DNA of 64,000 nucleotides from Notolepis coatsorum (GCA_963971535.1 OZ020589.1:48914312-48978311); one strand, 5' to 3'; counted from the stretch's first letter, positions 45,531 to 62,213 are shown. The notes: generated from the letters alone by a model not told the origin. Numbers and translations: made by a program.

Positions 45531-46350
45531 AAAGTTCAGTCAGGCTAGCCATGTCGGCTTAGCTAAAGGCAGGGACAGCTAGTTAGCTTTAGCTACGTTA
45601 TCGAGTGCTAACGTGTGGTTCAGTCGGGATAGCCATGTCGGCTAGTAGCTTAGCTAAAGGCTAACTAGCGTTAGCTAACGCTAGCTATCGAGTGCTAACG
45701 TGTGGTTCAGTCGGGCTAGCTATGTCGGCTAGTAGCTTAGCTAAAGGCTAACTAGCATTAGCTACGTTACTTACTTACTTACTTATCCTCTTCGTCCCGG
45801 TTGGGGCATAAGGCCGCAATCATACACTGCCACTGAATCCTGTCTCGTGCTTTGGCCTGCGCTTCGTCCCAGGAAAGACCCATCTCCTTCAGCTCCATCA
45901 TCACTGTTCTTCGCCAAGTGTTCTTTGGTCTACCCCTCTTTCTCTTCCCAACTGGGGTCCATCTCAAGGCAACTTTGGGTAACCTTTCATTGGGCATCCT
46001 CAATACATGGCCGAGCCATCTTAACCTCTGTCTCCTTATCTCAAGGGACATATGCAAGCTGCCTGTCTTCTTATAAAGTTCCTCATTCGAGATTCTATTT
46101 GGCCAAAAGATGTTGCAGATCCTACGTAAGCAGCTATTGTGGAAGACGTCAACCTTTCTCATATCCTGTTTTGTTAGCTACGTTAGCTAACGTGTGGTTC
46201 AGTCGGGCTAGCCATGTCGGCTAGTAGCTTAGCTAAAGGCTAACTAGCGTTAGCTAACGCTAGCTATCGAGTGCTAACGTGTGGTTCAGTCGGGCTAGCC
46301 ATGTCGGCTAGTAGCTTAGCTAAAGGCTAACTAGCGTTAGCTAACGCTAG
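45530..46350. repeat. 87-bp tandem satellite, about five units, split by a LINE
   Basis: The unit runs from GGTTCAGTCGGGCTAGCCAT through GGCTAACTAGCGTTAGC to CGAGTGCTAACGTGT. Starts at 45617, 45704, 46196 and 46283 give an exact 87-base period. The GCTAGC/TTAGCTAA palindromes make it self-complementary. Confidence 0.92.
45770..46173 (-). mobile_element. RTE-like LINE 3' fragment with 12-bp TSD
   Basis: The minus frame reads FHNSCLRRICNIFWPNRISN, RRQRLRWLGHVLRM, KRKRGRPKNTWRRTV and stops near 45779. This is the ORF2 C-terminus seen in RTE-type LINEs, here with an (AAGT)n 3' tail at 45770-45784. The flanks carry TTAGCTACGTTA (45758-45769, 46174-46185), though the target is itself repetitive. 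Only the last 125 or so codons are present, and they are open. Confidence 0.82.
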
Positions 46351-46397
46351 CTGAACTAGGCATGGCAACAACCAGGACCACCTGAAGCTTTTTAAGA

Positions 46398-46510
46398 CTA
46401 CAGACAGACGAGGCACGAGAACGTGGTCCTCTTCATGGCGGCCTGCATGGCTCCACCCCACCTGGCCATCATCACCAGGTGAGAGAGGGGAAAACAAACG
46501 CACGTCACAA
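46398..46510. other. Short stretch flanking the satellite
   Basis: Plus frame near 46430 reads SSWRPAWLHPTWPSSP without known similarity. Probably non-coding. Confidence 0.3.
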
Positions 46511-46594
46511 ATGATGGATTCAGTTCACCTCCAATACCTGTTATTATCCTTGTCACATTTTCACCTCTCTCCTCGCTTTCTCTCTCTTTTTCTC

Positions 46595-46607
46595 TTTCTC
46601 TCTCGCC

Positions 46608-46692
<85 letters not shown>
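46595..46692. repeat. (CT)n microsatellite
   Basis: About 45 CT units. Confidence 0.97.
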
Positions 46693-46698
<6 letters not shown>

Positions 46699-47450
46699 AT
46701 TCAAATGGGCTTTATTGACATGGGAAACATACGTTTACATTGCCAAAGCCAAACAAAACAAAACAATCAAACAGATAAAAAGGGCGGCTACGTGGCGTAG
46801 TGGGCAAGGCACTCGCCACGAAATGCTGGAGACGCTGGGCTCGTCAGTTCGAGCCCAGCGCTCCACATTTGCTTTCAGTTTAGCTGGTCGTCCGTACTAA
46901 TACACATTGGCCGTATTAGGGGGTGGGAAACTGATGGGTGGGGATCGGGCGTTGTGGACAGCGACTCCTATAGGTCGGTTGGTGCGCCTGCGCAGTAGAA
47001 TCAGGACGTGTCGGGGGCAGCGTGAGCCTCCCACGCGTTACTCCTCGCCACTGAGAGATCGAGCTGCGCAGGTGAAAAGATGCGACTGCTGTTACCTCAA
47101 GTACCGGAGGGGACTTGTGCTGTATGACTTAGTCCACATTGCAGCCGGCTTGTGGGAGGCAAGAAACAGCGTCCGTGACAGGGGAGGGTTGAATTGGATG
47201 ATACGAAATTGGGATGGGAGAAAATATAGAAAATGGGAGAAAAAGTGGATCAAAAAAACAATCAAACAGATAAAACAAAAGAAATCAGTACATTACAGAA
47301 GGAATTTCTTGTACAATCTTTATGGTGGTTGTATTCCGTTGGATGTCTGTTTCTTGTCACAGCAGCTCACAAATCTGGCTGCTGTGTTTCACATTCTTGT
47401 ATTTCTCCCAGTAGGTACAGGGACGCGGGAAGTCCGCGGGAAGTGGGGGT
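46693..47450 (-). mobile_element. LINE 3'-end fragment split by a SINE
   Basis: ATTCAAATGGGCTTTATTGA (46703) and CATTGCCAAAGCC are followed, after a SINE, by sequence from 47276. It resembles the inverted 3' end of a fish LINE. The right boundary is uncertain. Confidence 0.45.
46781..47255 (+). mobile_element. Full-length SINE family A with 20-bp TSD
   Basis: Flanks AAACAATCAAACAGATAAAA at 46761-46780 and 47256-47275 are identical. The head GGCGGCTACGTGGCGTAGTG has an A box. CAGTTCGAGCCCAGC carries a B box, although the spacing is longer than in a tRNA. The body has GTTGTGGACAGCGACTCC, and the tail is A-rich. This is the best reference copy of the family in the window. Confidence 0.93.
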
Positions 47451-47535
47451 GCTGAGATATCGATCGTTTTTGATTAATGTTTTTTTTTTTTATATAATTT
47501 TTTTTTTATATATAAAATATATATATTATATAATT

Positions 47536-48473
47536 ATACTTACATTTACATTTGCATTTGGTCATTTAGCTGACGCTTTTATCCAAAGCGACTTACAAGT
47601 TCTGTACGACAAGCCATCAGGAAGGGCACAACTCTATCAGCTGAGTAACAATGTTCATCAAAGTGTTGAGTGCTACAGTGTAGGTTAGTTTATTAGGACA
47701 AGTGCATGACAGTATGGTTAGTTAGGGTTAGATAATTTTAATTTTTAATTTTTAATTTTTTTTTAATTCAGATAATGGTTGAAGAAGTGCGTCTTTAGTC
47801 GACGGCGAAAGATTGGACGTGTTTCGGCTGTCCTAACTGGGGTGGGTAGTTCATTCCACCATTGTGGGGCAAGGACTGAGAATAGGCGACTTCTCTTCGA
47901 TGACCCTCCCGGAGCTTGGATAGGAGTAGGTCTGAGGCGGCCAGAAGATGCAGAGCGTAGGGGTCTTGAGGGTGTGTAGTTAGAGACCATTGACCGGAGG
48001 TAGGCGGGAGCAGTTCCCTTTGCCGCACGGTATGCTAGGTCGAGGGCCTTGAAGCGGATTCGTGCAGCAATGGGGAGCCAGTGCAGGTCCCTAAGAAGTG
48101 GGGTGACATGGGCCGACTTCGGTAGGTTTGAGATCAGGCGGGCCGCTGCGTTCTGAATGAGTTGAAGAGGCTTAGTGGCAGTGGCCGGGAGGCCAGCGAG
48201 CAGTGCGTTGCAGTAGTCGAGGCGGGAGATGACTGTTGATTGGACGAGGAGTTGGGTGGCTTCTTTTGTCAGGAAGGGGAGGATCCTTCTGACGTTGCTC
48301 AGGAGGAATCGGCAGGTTCTGGTTGTCGCTGCGATGTGAGCAGAGAAGTTCAACTGGTCGTCGAGGACAACACCAAGGTTCTTGGCGGTCGGGGACGCGG
48401 TCACAGCTGCATTCTCGACTGTGATGGAAAGGTCGGTCAGGGGGGAGGATTTGGCCGGCAGGTGGAGCAAGCA
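47536..48473 (-). mobile_element. L2/CR1-type LINE, 5' truncated
   Basis: The 3' end is at the left: TTTACATTTACATTTGCATT repeats, then the tail GTCATTTAGCTGACGCTTTT, well known from fish LINE 3' ends. The ORF2 end occupies 47763-48473. Confidence 0.85.
47763..48473 (-). CDS. LINE ORF2 C-terminal fragment, open frame
   Basis: An uninterrupted frame of about 236 codons shows LHLPAKSSPLTDLSITVENA, NLGVVLDDQLNFSAHI, SRLDYCNALLAGLPATATKP, LQLIQNAAARLISNLPKS, LHWLPIAARIRFKALDLAYR and APQWWNELPTPVRTAETRP, ending FFNHYLN. This is the thumb and C-terminal domain of an L2/CR1-type ORF2 without palm or endonuclease. The frame also continues upstream through hAT-derived sequence (48474-48542), giving a chimeric open frame that starts MELFADSEHF. 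It is young enough to have kept its frame but is not autonomous. Confidence 0.85.
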   Translation of the reverse strand, partial: CLLHLPAKSSPLTDLSITVENAAVTASPTAKNLGVVLDDQLNFSAHIAATTRTCRFLLSNVRRILPFLTKEATQLLVQSTVISRLDYCNALLAGLPATATKPLQLIQNAAARLISNLPKSAHVTPLLRDLHWLPIAARIRFKALDLAYRAAKGTAPAYLRSMVSNYTPSRPLRSASSGRLRPTPIQAPGGSSKRSRLFSVLAPQWWNELPTPVRTAETRPIFRRRLKTHFFNHYLN

Positions 48474-48550
48474 ATACTTGTAGTTGTATTGTCTGCGAGA
48501 CATCGCCACGTCAAAATGCTCGCTATCTGCAAACAGCTCCACTGTCTGTC
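48474..48550 (-). mobile_element. hAT MITE-derived segment fused to the LINE
   Basis: The minus strand reads GTGGAGCTGTTTGCAGATAG and CAATACAACTACAAGTA, the same series found at 5092-5177 within a complete hAT MITE. Its boundary with the LINE is abrupt. Confidence 0.7.
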
Positions 48551-48589
48551 ACGTCATAACCAACACTCTCGTTCACTAGAGGATACTAT

Positions 48590-48730
48590 GATGAATTGCA
48601 AATGGGGGACCCTGATGTAAACAAGACGAAAGTCTTTCTCTGGTCTGCATCCCCTTAACAATTGTATGTATTGAGCTGTACTGTACTGTACCCATTCTGC
48701 AATCTGTTAATAAACTTTTCAATCAAACTT
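48590..48730 (+). repeat. Dispersed 3'-tail repeat copy (inverted relative to 5733)
   Basis: GATGTAAACAAGACGAAAGT, then CCCATTCTGCAATCTGTTAA and a CAATCAAA tail. This is the best copy for defining the 3' boundary. Confidence 0.7.
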
Positions 48731-48809
48731 TTCAATCAAAACCGCTGCCCAACTCCGCGCTCTGAGCGTGCGAGACAAACAATGTAACCGTTCTGATGCA
48801 CACATCACA

Positions 48810-48990
48810 GCCCAGTAGTGGTAGTGGTAGTACACATGGTAGTGGTAGTGGTAGTACACGTATTAAATTGTACTACAGGATACAACATGGTACTCCATGT
48901 TACTAAAGGATGCTACATGTTACTAAATGATAATACATGTTACAGCAGAGTATTACATTTGACTAAAGGACACATTTTGTATTATGTATA
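48810..48990. repeat. Degenerate short tandem repeats
   Basis: GTAGTGGTAGTGGTAGTACAC occurs twice, then about five units of a 20-base ACTAAAGGATGCTACATGTT-like motif. Confidence 0.7.
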
Positions 48991-49294
48991 TTATTTATGC
49001 TTAGCATACACAAAAACCTAAGACAGCATTTACCAAAGACAAAAAACATTGTTATGCCAGTCATATTGGATTTCATCTGCCATCTTGGATATGAATTGTG
49101 TTATTAATCTTTCCATGTATTATTAATATTGGTCTTAAAATTCTGAAAATAATGATAGATAGTATAGATTTATGTAATAAAAAAATAATAGTTTAAAAGA
49201 TAAACTTGAATTTCATAGCTTTTGTGTTCCATCTCTGCATAGCAGGGAGAGATGGAGAGAGAAACCATATGGATGTAGTGGTTAAATTAGTGAT
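48991..49294. other. Stretch without recognised features
   Basis: AT-rich; nothing recognised. Confidence 0.5.
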
Positions 49295-49895
49295 TTTTTA
49301 TTGGTTTGTTATGACAAACCAATTACATAATCCAACATATGAGTAAACAACTAACATATTCCAGTTAACTGTATATTTCTTTAATGATTCGTTATGAAGA
49401 AATCAATACTTCCATTTGTATAAATTAATGGTACCGCTCCGCCATTTTCTTTTTCTTTAGATTTAAGAAAGGTTTGCAGTGCATTCTGGGAAATACCATA
49501 TCTCCCTTGAAATCGAGCCTGCATCTTGGCAGACTCCGTTTGTAGGGCCATATGGAGGGCTGAAACGTTACTACCCCTTGATCCAAAGTGAAATGGGACA
49601 CCCGTACACTTCACAGGAACGTGCAAAACAGAGCCGTAGGGCCAAGTGGTACACAGTAAATTTCGCAGAGTAAATTTTACTCAAACTGAGTACAATTTAC
49701 TCAGTTTGAGTAAAATGTACTCAGTTTGAGTGAAATTTACTCTGCAAAATTTACTGTGTAGGGCCAAGGGGAGGAATGGGACGCAGCAAAACTTGTTTTT
49801 TCTCCTGCAGCTGGGCATATACATTATCCAGCATTGGTAATTGTACTTGCCGCATTTAAGGCGTCTTTCTTATCGGGGCACACTTCCTCCGCAAC
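49295..49895 (+). repeat. Family X-related repeat, split by a mariner-type MITE
   Basis: It begins TTTATTGGTTTGTTATGAC and continues CCAATTACATAATCCAACAT, the marker found in family X and in the palindrome at 51.2 kb. GTAGGGCCAAG occurs on both sides of the MITE at 49652. Confidence 0.5.
49652..49758. mobile_element. 107-bp Tc1/mariner-like MITE
   Basis: Ends are CACAGTAAATTT on both sides (inverted), with TA duplicated at each flank (49650-49651, 49759-49760). Nearly the whole element is an inverted repeat: GCAGAGTAAATTTTACTCAA on the left against the matching right arm. Confidence 0.8.
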
Positions 49896-49913
49896 AGCAT
49901 TCATACATGTCTT

Positions 49914-50373
49914 TTTTTTTGTATCCACTTTTTCTCCTTATTTTCGTATCGCCAATTCTCCCCTTCAATTCTCCCCTCCCCTGTTGAACGTTGCTAGATT
50001 ATGCCTCCCACTGGTCGGCTGTAGTGAGGATCGAAGCCTTGCATCACGTGTCCCCTCCGGTACACAAGGAGGCAGCCTGTCGCATCTTTTCACCAGACAG
50101 TGCGGACTCTCAGTGGCGAGGAGTAACGCATGGGAGGCTCACGCTGCCCCCGATACTTCCTGTCTCTGCTGTACAGGCGTCACCCAATCGACCTGTAGGA
50201 GTCGCTGTCCACAACGTCCAATCCCCACTCATCGACTTTCCACCCGCTACCTCTGCCGATTGAGATAGTATGACGACTGGCCCAAGCCGCAGGCAATGCT
50301 GACTCGGGGAGTCGAGACCGGAGTCTCTTGCATTGGTGACGAGCGCAATCTCCGCTACGCCACCCAGCCGCCT
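49914..50373 (-). mobile_element. SINE family A with 17-bp TSD, minus orientation
   Basis: Flanked by GCATTCATACATGTCTT at 49897-49913 and 50374-50390. The minus strand starts GGCGGCTGGGTGGCGTAGCG (A box), passes GACTCCGGTCTCGACTCCCC and GTTGTGGACAGCGACTCC, and ends in an A-run. Confidence 0.92.
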
Positions 50374-50390
50374 GCATTCATACATGTCTT

Positions 50391-50846
50391 GATAAACTCA
50401 CCATCACTGAAGGGCCTACCACTGGTTGCAATCAGTTTAGCTACCTGAAAGTTGGCCCGAACGGAGGACTGGTTCACCTGGGCTTGGTGTACAAACGTAT
50501 TCTGCTGAAACTTATTTTAGCTTCGACCTAGCATACTTGTATCATGGCAGGTTTCATTGTGTTCTTTGAACACAGACACTGCTCCTTGACAGATGAGACA
50601 AAACACATTGAACAAAGAAAAGAATCACCCTGTATTCTGAATACACTTTTCTCTTTCCCAACCGTTTCGCCATTTTGTCATCTCTGAGATTTCTTGCTGG
50701 CTCGTCCACTTGCCAATTAAACAGTGGCACCTGCTCAATCATGATTGAGCATCACATTGAATGTGTGTGTTAGGGGAGGGCTAAACTAATAGGCTACTTA
50801 ATATGTCATAAATAAGTAATTTGAAAGCCAACCTTTATTATCAAAT
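50391..50846. other. Stretch without recognised features
   Basis: No convincing coding sequence or repeat. Confidence 0.5.

Positions 50847-50914
<68 letters not shown>
50847..50914. repeat. (GAT)n microsatellite
   Basis: About 22 trinucleotide units. Confidence 0.97.
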
Positions 50915-50917
<3 letters not shown>

Positions 50918-52065
50918 TAGTTTATTTTCGGTCATTTGTTTACAGATCAATCAAAAACACAATTGTGTGGACTTAAAAAAAAAAAAAAAAAAAAAAAGAT
51001 AATAATAATAAATAATCACAAATGTACATATTCAAAGTAAGCTCTATGGAAGCAAAGGTGTGACAGAAGTATTTGAATTTTAGGAAAGCGGTAATAAGAT
51101 ACCGTTTTGTTGACATCGTTCCCATTATTGCAACACGGAACACAGAAATGCAAATGCTGTCGAGCCCTCACTGCTTGTAAAATAAACAGCACATTGGAAA
51201 CTGACTGATTACCGGAGCCCGGCTTCCGGGTTGCGTGAATACTTTCGGCAAGCAACAAGCCCTTCTGCGTTGCTCTGATTGGCCGAGCGCGCGCATGAGC
51301 CGCGACAAGCCCCTCAGCCAGGCAGCAATACTAAGCTCCAGTTAACCTAATTTATACCGTAACGAATCATTAAAAAAATATACTGTTAACTGTAATATGT
51401 TGTTTCTTTACACATATGTTGGATTATGTAATTGGTTTGTCATGACAAACCAATAAAAAAATCGTGCGACTCAGGCTTCATCCTCGGCTTCGCGGCTGCG
51501 TCCACGACCCTTCGTGCTCCGATAAGGCTTTCAACAGCGGGGAGAGTATGCTGCCGTGAGCGGCATCGCTGAGCTCATCAACGACCCTCCGTGCTCCGAT
51601 AAGGCTTTCAACAGCGGGGAGAGTATGCTGCCGTGAGCGGCATCGCTGAGCTCATCATGGTGTCCGCTGGACGAAGCCAGAGACGGTCTTATTATGGGGC
51701 TTATGCCGAGAAGCAGTAACACAACAGTGAACACATAGTTGCAATGCATCTGTCAGTCGTACTTAACTATGTGTTCACTGTTGTGTTACTGCTTCTCGGC
51801 ATAAGCCCCATAATATGACCGTCTCTGGCTTCGTGCAGCGGACACCATGATGAGCTCAGCGATGCCGCTCACGGCAGCATACTCTCCCCGCTGTTGAAAG
51901 CCTTATCGGAGCACGGAGGGTCGTTGATGAGCTCAGCGATGCCGCTCACGGCAGCATACTCTCCCCGCTGGCGAAAGCCTTATCGGAGCACGAAGGGTCG
52001 TGGACCGGCAACGCAGCCGCGAAGCCGAGGATGAAGCCAGAGTCACGCGATTTTTTATTGGTTTG

Positions 52066-52801
52066 TGTTACATCCCAATGTATATATTCCCCAGTGTGTG
52101 TCTCCATGTGTGTGTTCTCCATTTTGTTTCCTCTCTCCAGCCATTGTTCCCTTCCCCATTGGTCCCTGCCAGGCCAATCCTTCCATTATTGCAACACAGC
52201 AGTGATTGGTGGATGGCTTTCCAGACTCCAACACTCAATCCACACCACCCAATCATGGATCACCCCACACCTGTTAAAACATGGCTTCTCACTTCAGTCT
52301 CTCTCTCTCTCTGGCATGAGGCTAGGCCTTGTGATTTTGGTAAACCTGTAACTTTGACAGTATTGCATTTCGTTTATTGGCCTTTGGTGCTTAGTAGTAA
52401 TTTCCTTGTGTGTGTATGGCCACAGAGAGAGCATTGTTAGTTATAGTTTGTTTTTGTATATATTCTGCTTTTGTTTCTGTATAATTAATGTGTTTTTCTC
52501 TCTTTCTCAGGAAGCACAGATGGGGTGAGCTGCCATTTCCTTTTGACATTGTTTTCTCCTGTTTTGGTTAGGTAAGAGTAGTTTAGGTAATGTAATCTCT
52601 TTTACCATAGATTAGATTGTGTTTATTTGGAGTATAGTGGTGTTTGTTTGTTGTTTTGGCCTGGGCTCACCCCTGAGCTACATGTGCTTCCTTTGCATCT
52701 ACCAATAAATATCATTGTTGTTTACAAACCTGGTCCATCTTTTCTGTCAACCAACTGTTATGTTACAGCCCTTTACCCTTAGACTCACAGGGGTCGTAAC
52801 A
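52066..52801 (+). repeat. 5' LTR of gypsy element 2
   Basis: It starts TGTTACATCCC and ends GGGTCGTAACA. It matches 58676-59411 except at about two positions. A poly(A) signal-like AATAAA lies near 52705. Confidence 0.97.
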
Positions 52802-52929
52802 TAAATGGGGGCTCTGCCTGGATTTTGTAACCCGTGTTCAATTGTTGGTTGATGGATTTGGTGAACTGTGTTTGTTTACACTTGTATAGTTATTAATTAA
52901 TTTGTGTAAAAATGGCATTTGTGTAAAAA

Positions 52930-58372
<5,443 letters not shown>

Positions 58373-58675
58373 AATCTCTGTTGCTGTCGACTCGTTGTCT
58401 GTTGCTGTCGACTCGTTCTACTGTATATTGCTGTCGACTTGTTCTATTTTGCTGTCTACTCTGTCTATGTTGCTGTGGACTCGTTTTATGTTGCTGTCGA
58501 CTCAGTCTCTCTTGCCGTCAACTCGTTCTGTCATTGTTGACCCGAGTGGTTGTTGTACCAACTGCTAGTTTTTTTTATAGCTCTTTGTTTTGGAGTGCAT
58601 GTTAACTCGGAGATGTTGAAAAACATGTTTAGTTGGTGTTAAGTGTCAAACATGTTTTTGTCTTATGTATGGGGG
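58373..58675 (+). other. 3' untranslated part of gypsy element 2 with TCGTTCT-like repeats
   Basis: Imperfect 24-27-base repeats of TTGCTGTCGACTCGTT type run from about 58380 to 58540. A G-rich polypurine stretch (TATGGGGG) precedes the 3' LTR. Confidence 0.7.
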
Positions 58676-59411
58676 TGTTACATCCCAATGTATATATTCC
58701 CCAGTGTGTGTCTCCATATGTGTGTTCTCCATTTTGTTTCCTCCCTCCAGCCATTGTTCCCTTCCCCATTGGTCCCTGCCAGGCCAATCCTTCCATTATT
58801 GCAACACAGCAGTGATTGGTGGATGGCTTTCCAGACTCCAACACTCAATCCACACCACCCAATCATGGATCACCCCACACCTGTTAAAACATGGCTTCTC
58901 ACTTCAGTCTCTCTCTCTCTCTGGCATGAGGCTAGGCCTTGTGATTTTGGTAAACCTGTAACTTTGACAGTATTGCATTTCGTTTATTGGCCTTTGGTGC
59001 TTAGTAGTAATTTCCTTGTGTGTGTATGGCCACAGAGAGAGCATTGTTAGTTATAGTTTGTTTTTGTATATATTCTGCTTTTGTTTCTGTATAATTAATG
59101 TGTTTTTCTCTCTTTCTCAGGAAGCACAGATGGGGTGAGCTGCCATTTCCTTTTGACATTGTTTTCTCCTGTTTTGGTTAGGTAAGAGTAGTTTAGGTAA
59201 TGTAATCTCTTTTACCATAGATTAGATTGTGTTTATTTGGAGTATAGTGGTGTTTGTTTGTTGTTTTGGCCTGGGCTCACCCCTGAGCTACATGTGCTTC
59301 CTTTGCATCTACCAATAAATATCATTGTTGTTTACAAACCTGGTCCATCTTTTCTGTCAACCAACTGTTATGTTACAGCCCTTTACCCTTAGACTCACAG
59401 GGGTCGTAACA
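58676..59411 (+). repeat. 3' LTR of gypsy element 2
   Basis: Same length and ends as the 5' LTR. The right flank is GTTTG. Confidence 0.97.
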
Positions 59412-59739
59412 GTTTGTCATGACAAACCAATTACATAATCCAACATGTGTGTAAAGAAACAACATATTCCAGTTAACGGTATATTTTTTTAATGATTCGT
59501 TACGGTATAAATTAGGTTAACTGGAGCTTAGTATTGCTGCCTGGCTGAAAGGCTTGTCGCGGCTCATGCGCGCGCTCGGCCAATCAGAGCAACGCGGAAG
59601 GGCTTGTTGCTTGCCGAAAGTATTCACGCTTCCGGGTTGGTGTGATCACATGACTGACAAAGCCGTGCAGTGATAGGTCAGAAGTCAGTTCGATTGCATC
59701 CAGGCTCGATTGCTTATCCTGTCTGGGTAGCCCGGATGA

Positions 59740-60050
59740 TGGTTTTTACATCGAATTCTATACACCGCAATTATGCATAGAATTTTTTACATTGAATTTT
59801 ATACACCGCAATTATGCATCGAATTTTTTACATGGCATTTTATTATGCATTCGAATTTTTTACATTGAATTTTAAACACTGAATTTTTATTTCACATACA
59901 GTAGGTACATATTGAAGATACATGATTCAGATACATGATTTTCAAAGTAATTATTTTCAATGCTATAAATTCGGTGTCTGAAAAAAATTCAGTACATGTT
60001 TTCAAAGTAATTATTTTCAATGCTATAAATTCAGTGTCTGATTCAAATAC
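59740..60050. repeat. Two clusters of short tandem repeats
   Basis: About three units of a 40-base TACACCGCAATTATGCAT-type motif (59745-59890) are followed by two 61-base units around TTTTCAAAGTAATTATTTTC (59939 and 60000). Confidence 0.8.
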
Positions 60051-60099
60051 TTCTGTCACACCTTTGCTTCCATAAAGCTCACACACAAAATCCAAACTC

Positions 60100-60655
60100 A
60101 ATGACCGAAAAAAGGAATAGGCTGAAGCACATGCTTATTTTTGCCTATCCTTTACAATTCTTAAAAACGAAATATACTTTAATATAAGAAAGTAAAACTT
60201 AAAATATGCTGCAAGATATACATTTCTTCTTTTAAAAAAAAAATATAAAAATGTTTGATGTTTTACTCAAAACTGTACTCCTGAATTATTTTATCCTTTA
60301 GGGCCTTTTTAAATCTCCCCTGAGAAGTACACAACTTCAACCCGTCACTAAGGCTATTCCACAATTTAACTCCCAAAATTGAAACACATCTAGCTTTTAC
60401 ATTAGTTCTTACATTTTTATATGTTTTAAGAATACACAACCCCCATATCATAATTATGATATGATTAAAACATTGAAAGCTTTTTATGCCAAAAACAGCT
60501 TGGAATCTGGAAGGGCAGAAAGTGGTCCACCAAAGTACTTGATTAAAAATACATAACAATAACAATAAAACATTTATTGAAAAATACCTTACAGATGTGT
60601 TCCATAGACTCACAGGAATTGTGTAAAATTTCCCAAATAGTGAAAAGAATAGCAA
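60100..60655 (-). mobile_element. LINE ORF2 C-terminal fragment and 3' UTR
   Basis: The minus frame contains VRTNVKARCVSILGVKLWNS, LSDGLKLCTSQGRFKKALKD and ends IIQEYSFE. The pattern (GVKLWNSL...FKKxxK) is typical of the extreme C-terminus of LINE ORF2 proteins from the CR1/Rex1/Daphne group. No RT is left. Confidence 0.6.
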
Positions 60656-60865
60656 AATAATTAATTTTGATTATAACATGAAGGTAAAATATATATCTAA
60701 ACAGGGTTCCGGTTTAGCTGCATTATGTAGCGCACGCATTTGGTAATAGCTCCGCTCCCGTTAACGTTAATTTCATTTAAAAACCTTATTTGGACAATAC
60801 CAAAAGAGATTAGACCACATCGTATGTATTGATAAGACCTTCTACTAACTATATCAAAAGACAAC

Positions 60866-61690
60866 TTGGATAAGGAAAAGAAAAAGATTGGAAAGAAACA
60901 AGAAACAGCAATTCCGACGGCGCAGATTGAAACACGTTCAAGAAAAATAACAGGCGACGTTGCTGCAGATCCGTCGGTGACAAGCCCCGACGAGGGGAAT
61001 ATAGAGGAGAATACACCGGGACCATCGACTATTGGCCCCGAGAGGGAGACAATAGATGTCAACATAACTAGGGTTGGGCACCGAAAACCGGTTCTAATAG
61101 GAACCGGTTCCTAACTTCCGGTTCTGGAACCGGAAGTAGCATATTTGAATTTCGATTCAAAATTTCGTTTTTTTTTTTTTTTTTTTTTACTTTGTTAATT
61201 AATACCCTAGTTACAGTACAGCAACCAAATTAAACTGTATCAAGTCAACTGAAAATGTGAATAGTATGATTTTCTTTTTGAAAAAAAAAAAAAAAAAAGA
61301 ATCTCCTTCGAAATAAGCTGTGACCTGTTTTGACCTGCACCTCAAAGAATCGGAATCGAGAATCGTTTAGAACAGGAATCGATATGGAGAATCGGAATCG
61401 GAATCGTTCAAATCCAAACGATGCCCAACCCTAAACATAACAGGAACGACAGGAAAAAGTACCGTGAGAGATAAAGCAGGTGATTTTGAGAAGATAATTG
61501 CAAACAAATCCATCGGATCCCTCACTGCACCCATATCACCAACTGACACAAGCAGTGCAATTACACCACCCGACTTCAACTCACTGACTATCCTGATGAA
61601 AGAACAGATGGTCGCTTTCAAATTACACATCGATTCTAAATTCGAACACATCGATGCTAAATTAGAAGAAGTTAAGAAAGCGGTCGGTAT
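60866..61690 (+). pseudogene. LINE ORF1-like frame, interrupted by a hAT MITE
   Basis: It begins MDKEKKKIGKKQETAIPTAQ and passes TGDVAADPSVTSPDEGN before the MITE. After it comes VRDKAGDFEKIIANKSIGSL and a helix with FKLHIDSKFEHIDAKLEEVK. Basic and helical character fits an ORF1 RNA-binding protein of Tx1-like LINEs, but I see no zinc knuckle. Confidence 0.5.
61069..61433. mobile_element. hAT-type MITE with 8-bp TSD in LINE ORF1
   Basis: Ends are TAGGGTTGGGCACCG and, inverted, TAGGGTTGGGCATCG, flanked by AACATAAC at 61061-61068 and 61434-61441. Sub-terminal AACCGGTTC/CGGAATCG motifs recur. Confidence 0.94.
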
Positions 61691-62213
61691 TTTTCTCTTT
61701 TTTTTCTCTTTCTTTTATCTTACATTGTTCTTTCCCATTGTTCTTCATATTAAGGTGTTAATGTTTCTCTACAATCTTTTCCTTTTTTCTGATGTTTCCT
61801 ACATAAGTTAGTAGAGGGTTCAAATGAATATATCGATGAAAGTTTATTCTTTTTTTTTTCATTTTTCATAATATTTCATTACAGTAAGGGAAGGCGCAAA
61901 ACCAAAAGCGACATTCTATTGTATTAGAATGAAAATGTTAGATCCTATGGCAATTAGCATAGGAAAATTAGGATTACAAAACTCAGTTTGGGCAATCCGG
62001 TGGCCTAAGGGAGGGAGTCATACGCGGAGGATGTGTTTTTGGAACACAGCCTGTACAACTCTCTGGGTGAGGGGAAAATAGGGGATTTTTATTTGTATAT
62101 ATATATGTTTTTAAGCTCGGCTCTCAACGGGACCTCAATAATTGGATGTACATCTATTGTAGCTTCGCACTCCAGAAGCATTACCAAAAACTACACAAAA
62201 ACATGCATAGATT

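Noticed and set aside
45779-46162. 127-codon frame as a small host gene
   Set aside because: RRLRWLGHVLRM-type motifs and GRPKNTWRR are the RTE LINE C-terminus. A LINE tail and target duplication surround it.
47763-48542. 259-codon frame as an intact host protein
   Set aside because: Its body is the C-terminal part of LINE ORF2, and the first residues come from hAT MITE sequence.
60690-62213. An intron between LINE ORF1 and ORF2 (61690-62213)
   Set aside because: A GT and a pyrimidine-AG can be found, but LINEs of this type normally have a plain inter-ORF spacer and the frame is not restored.
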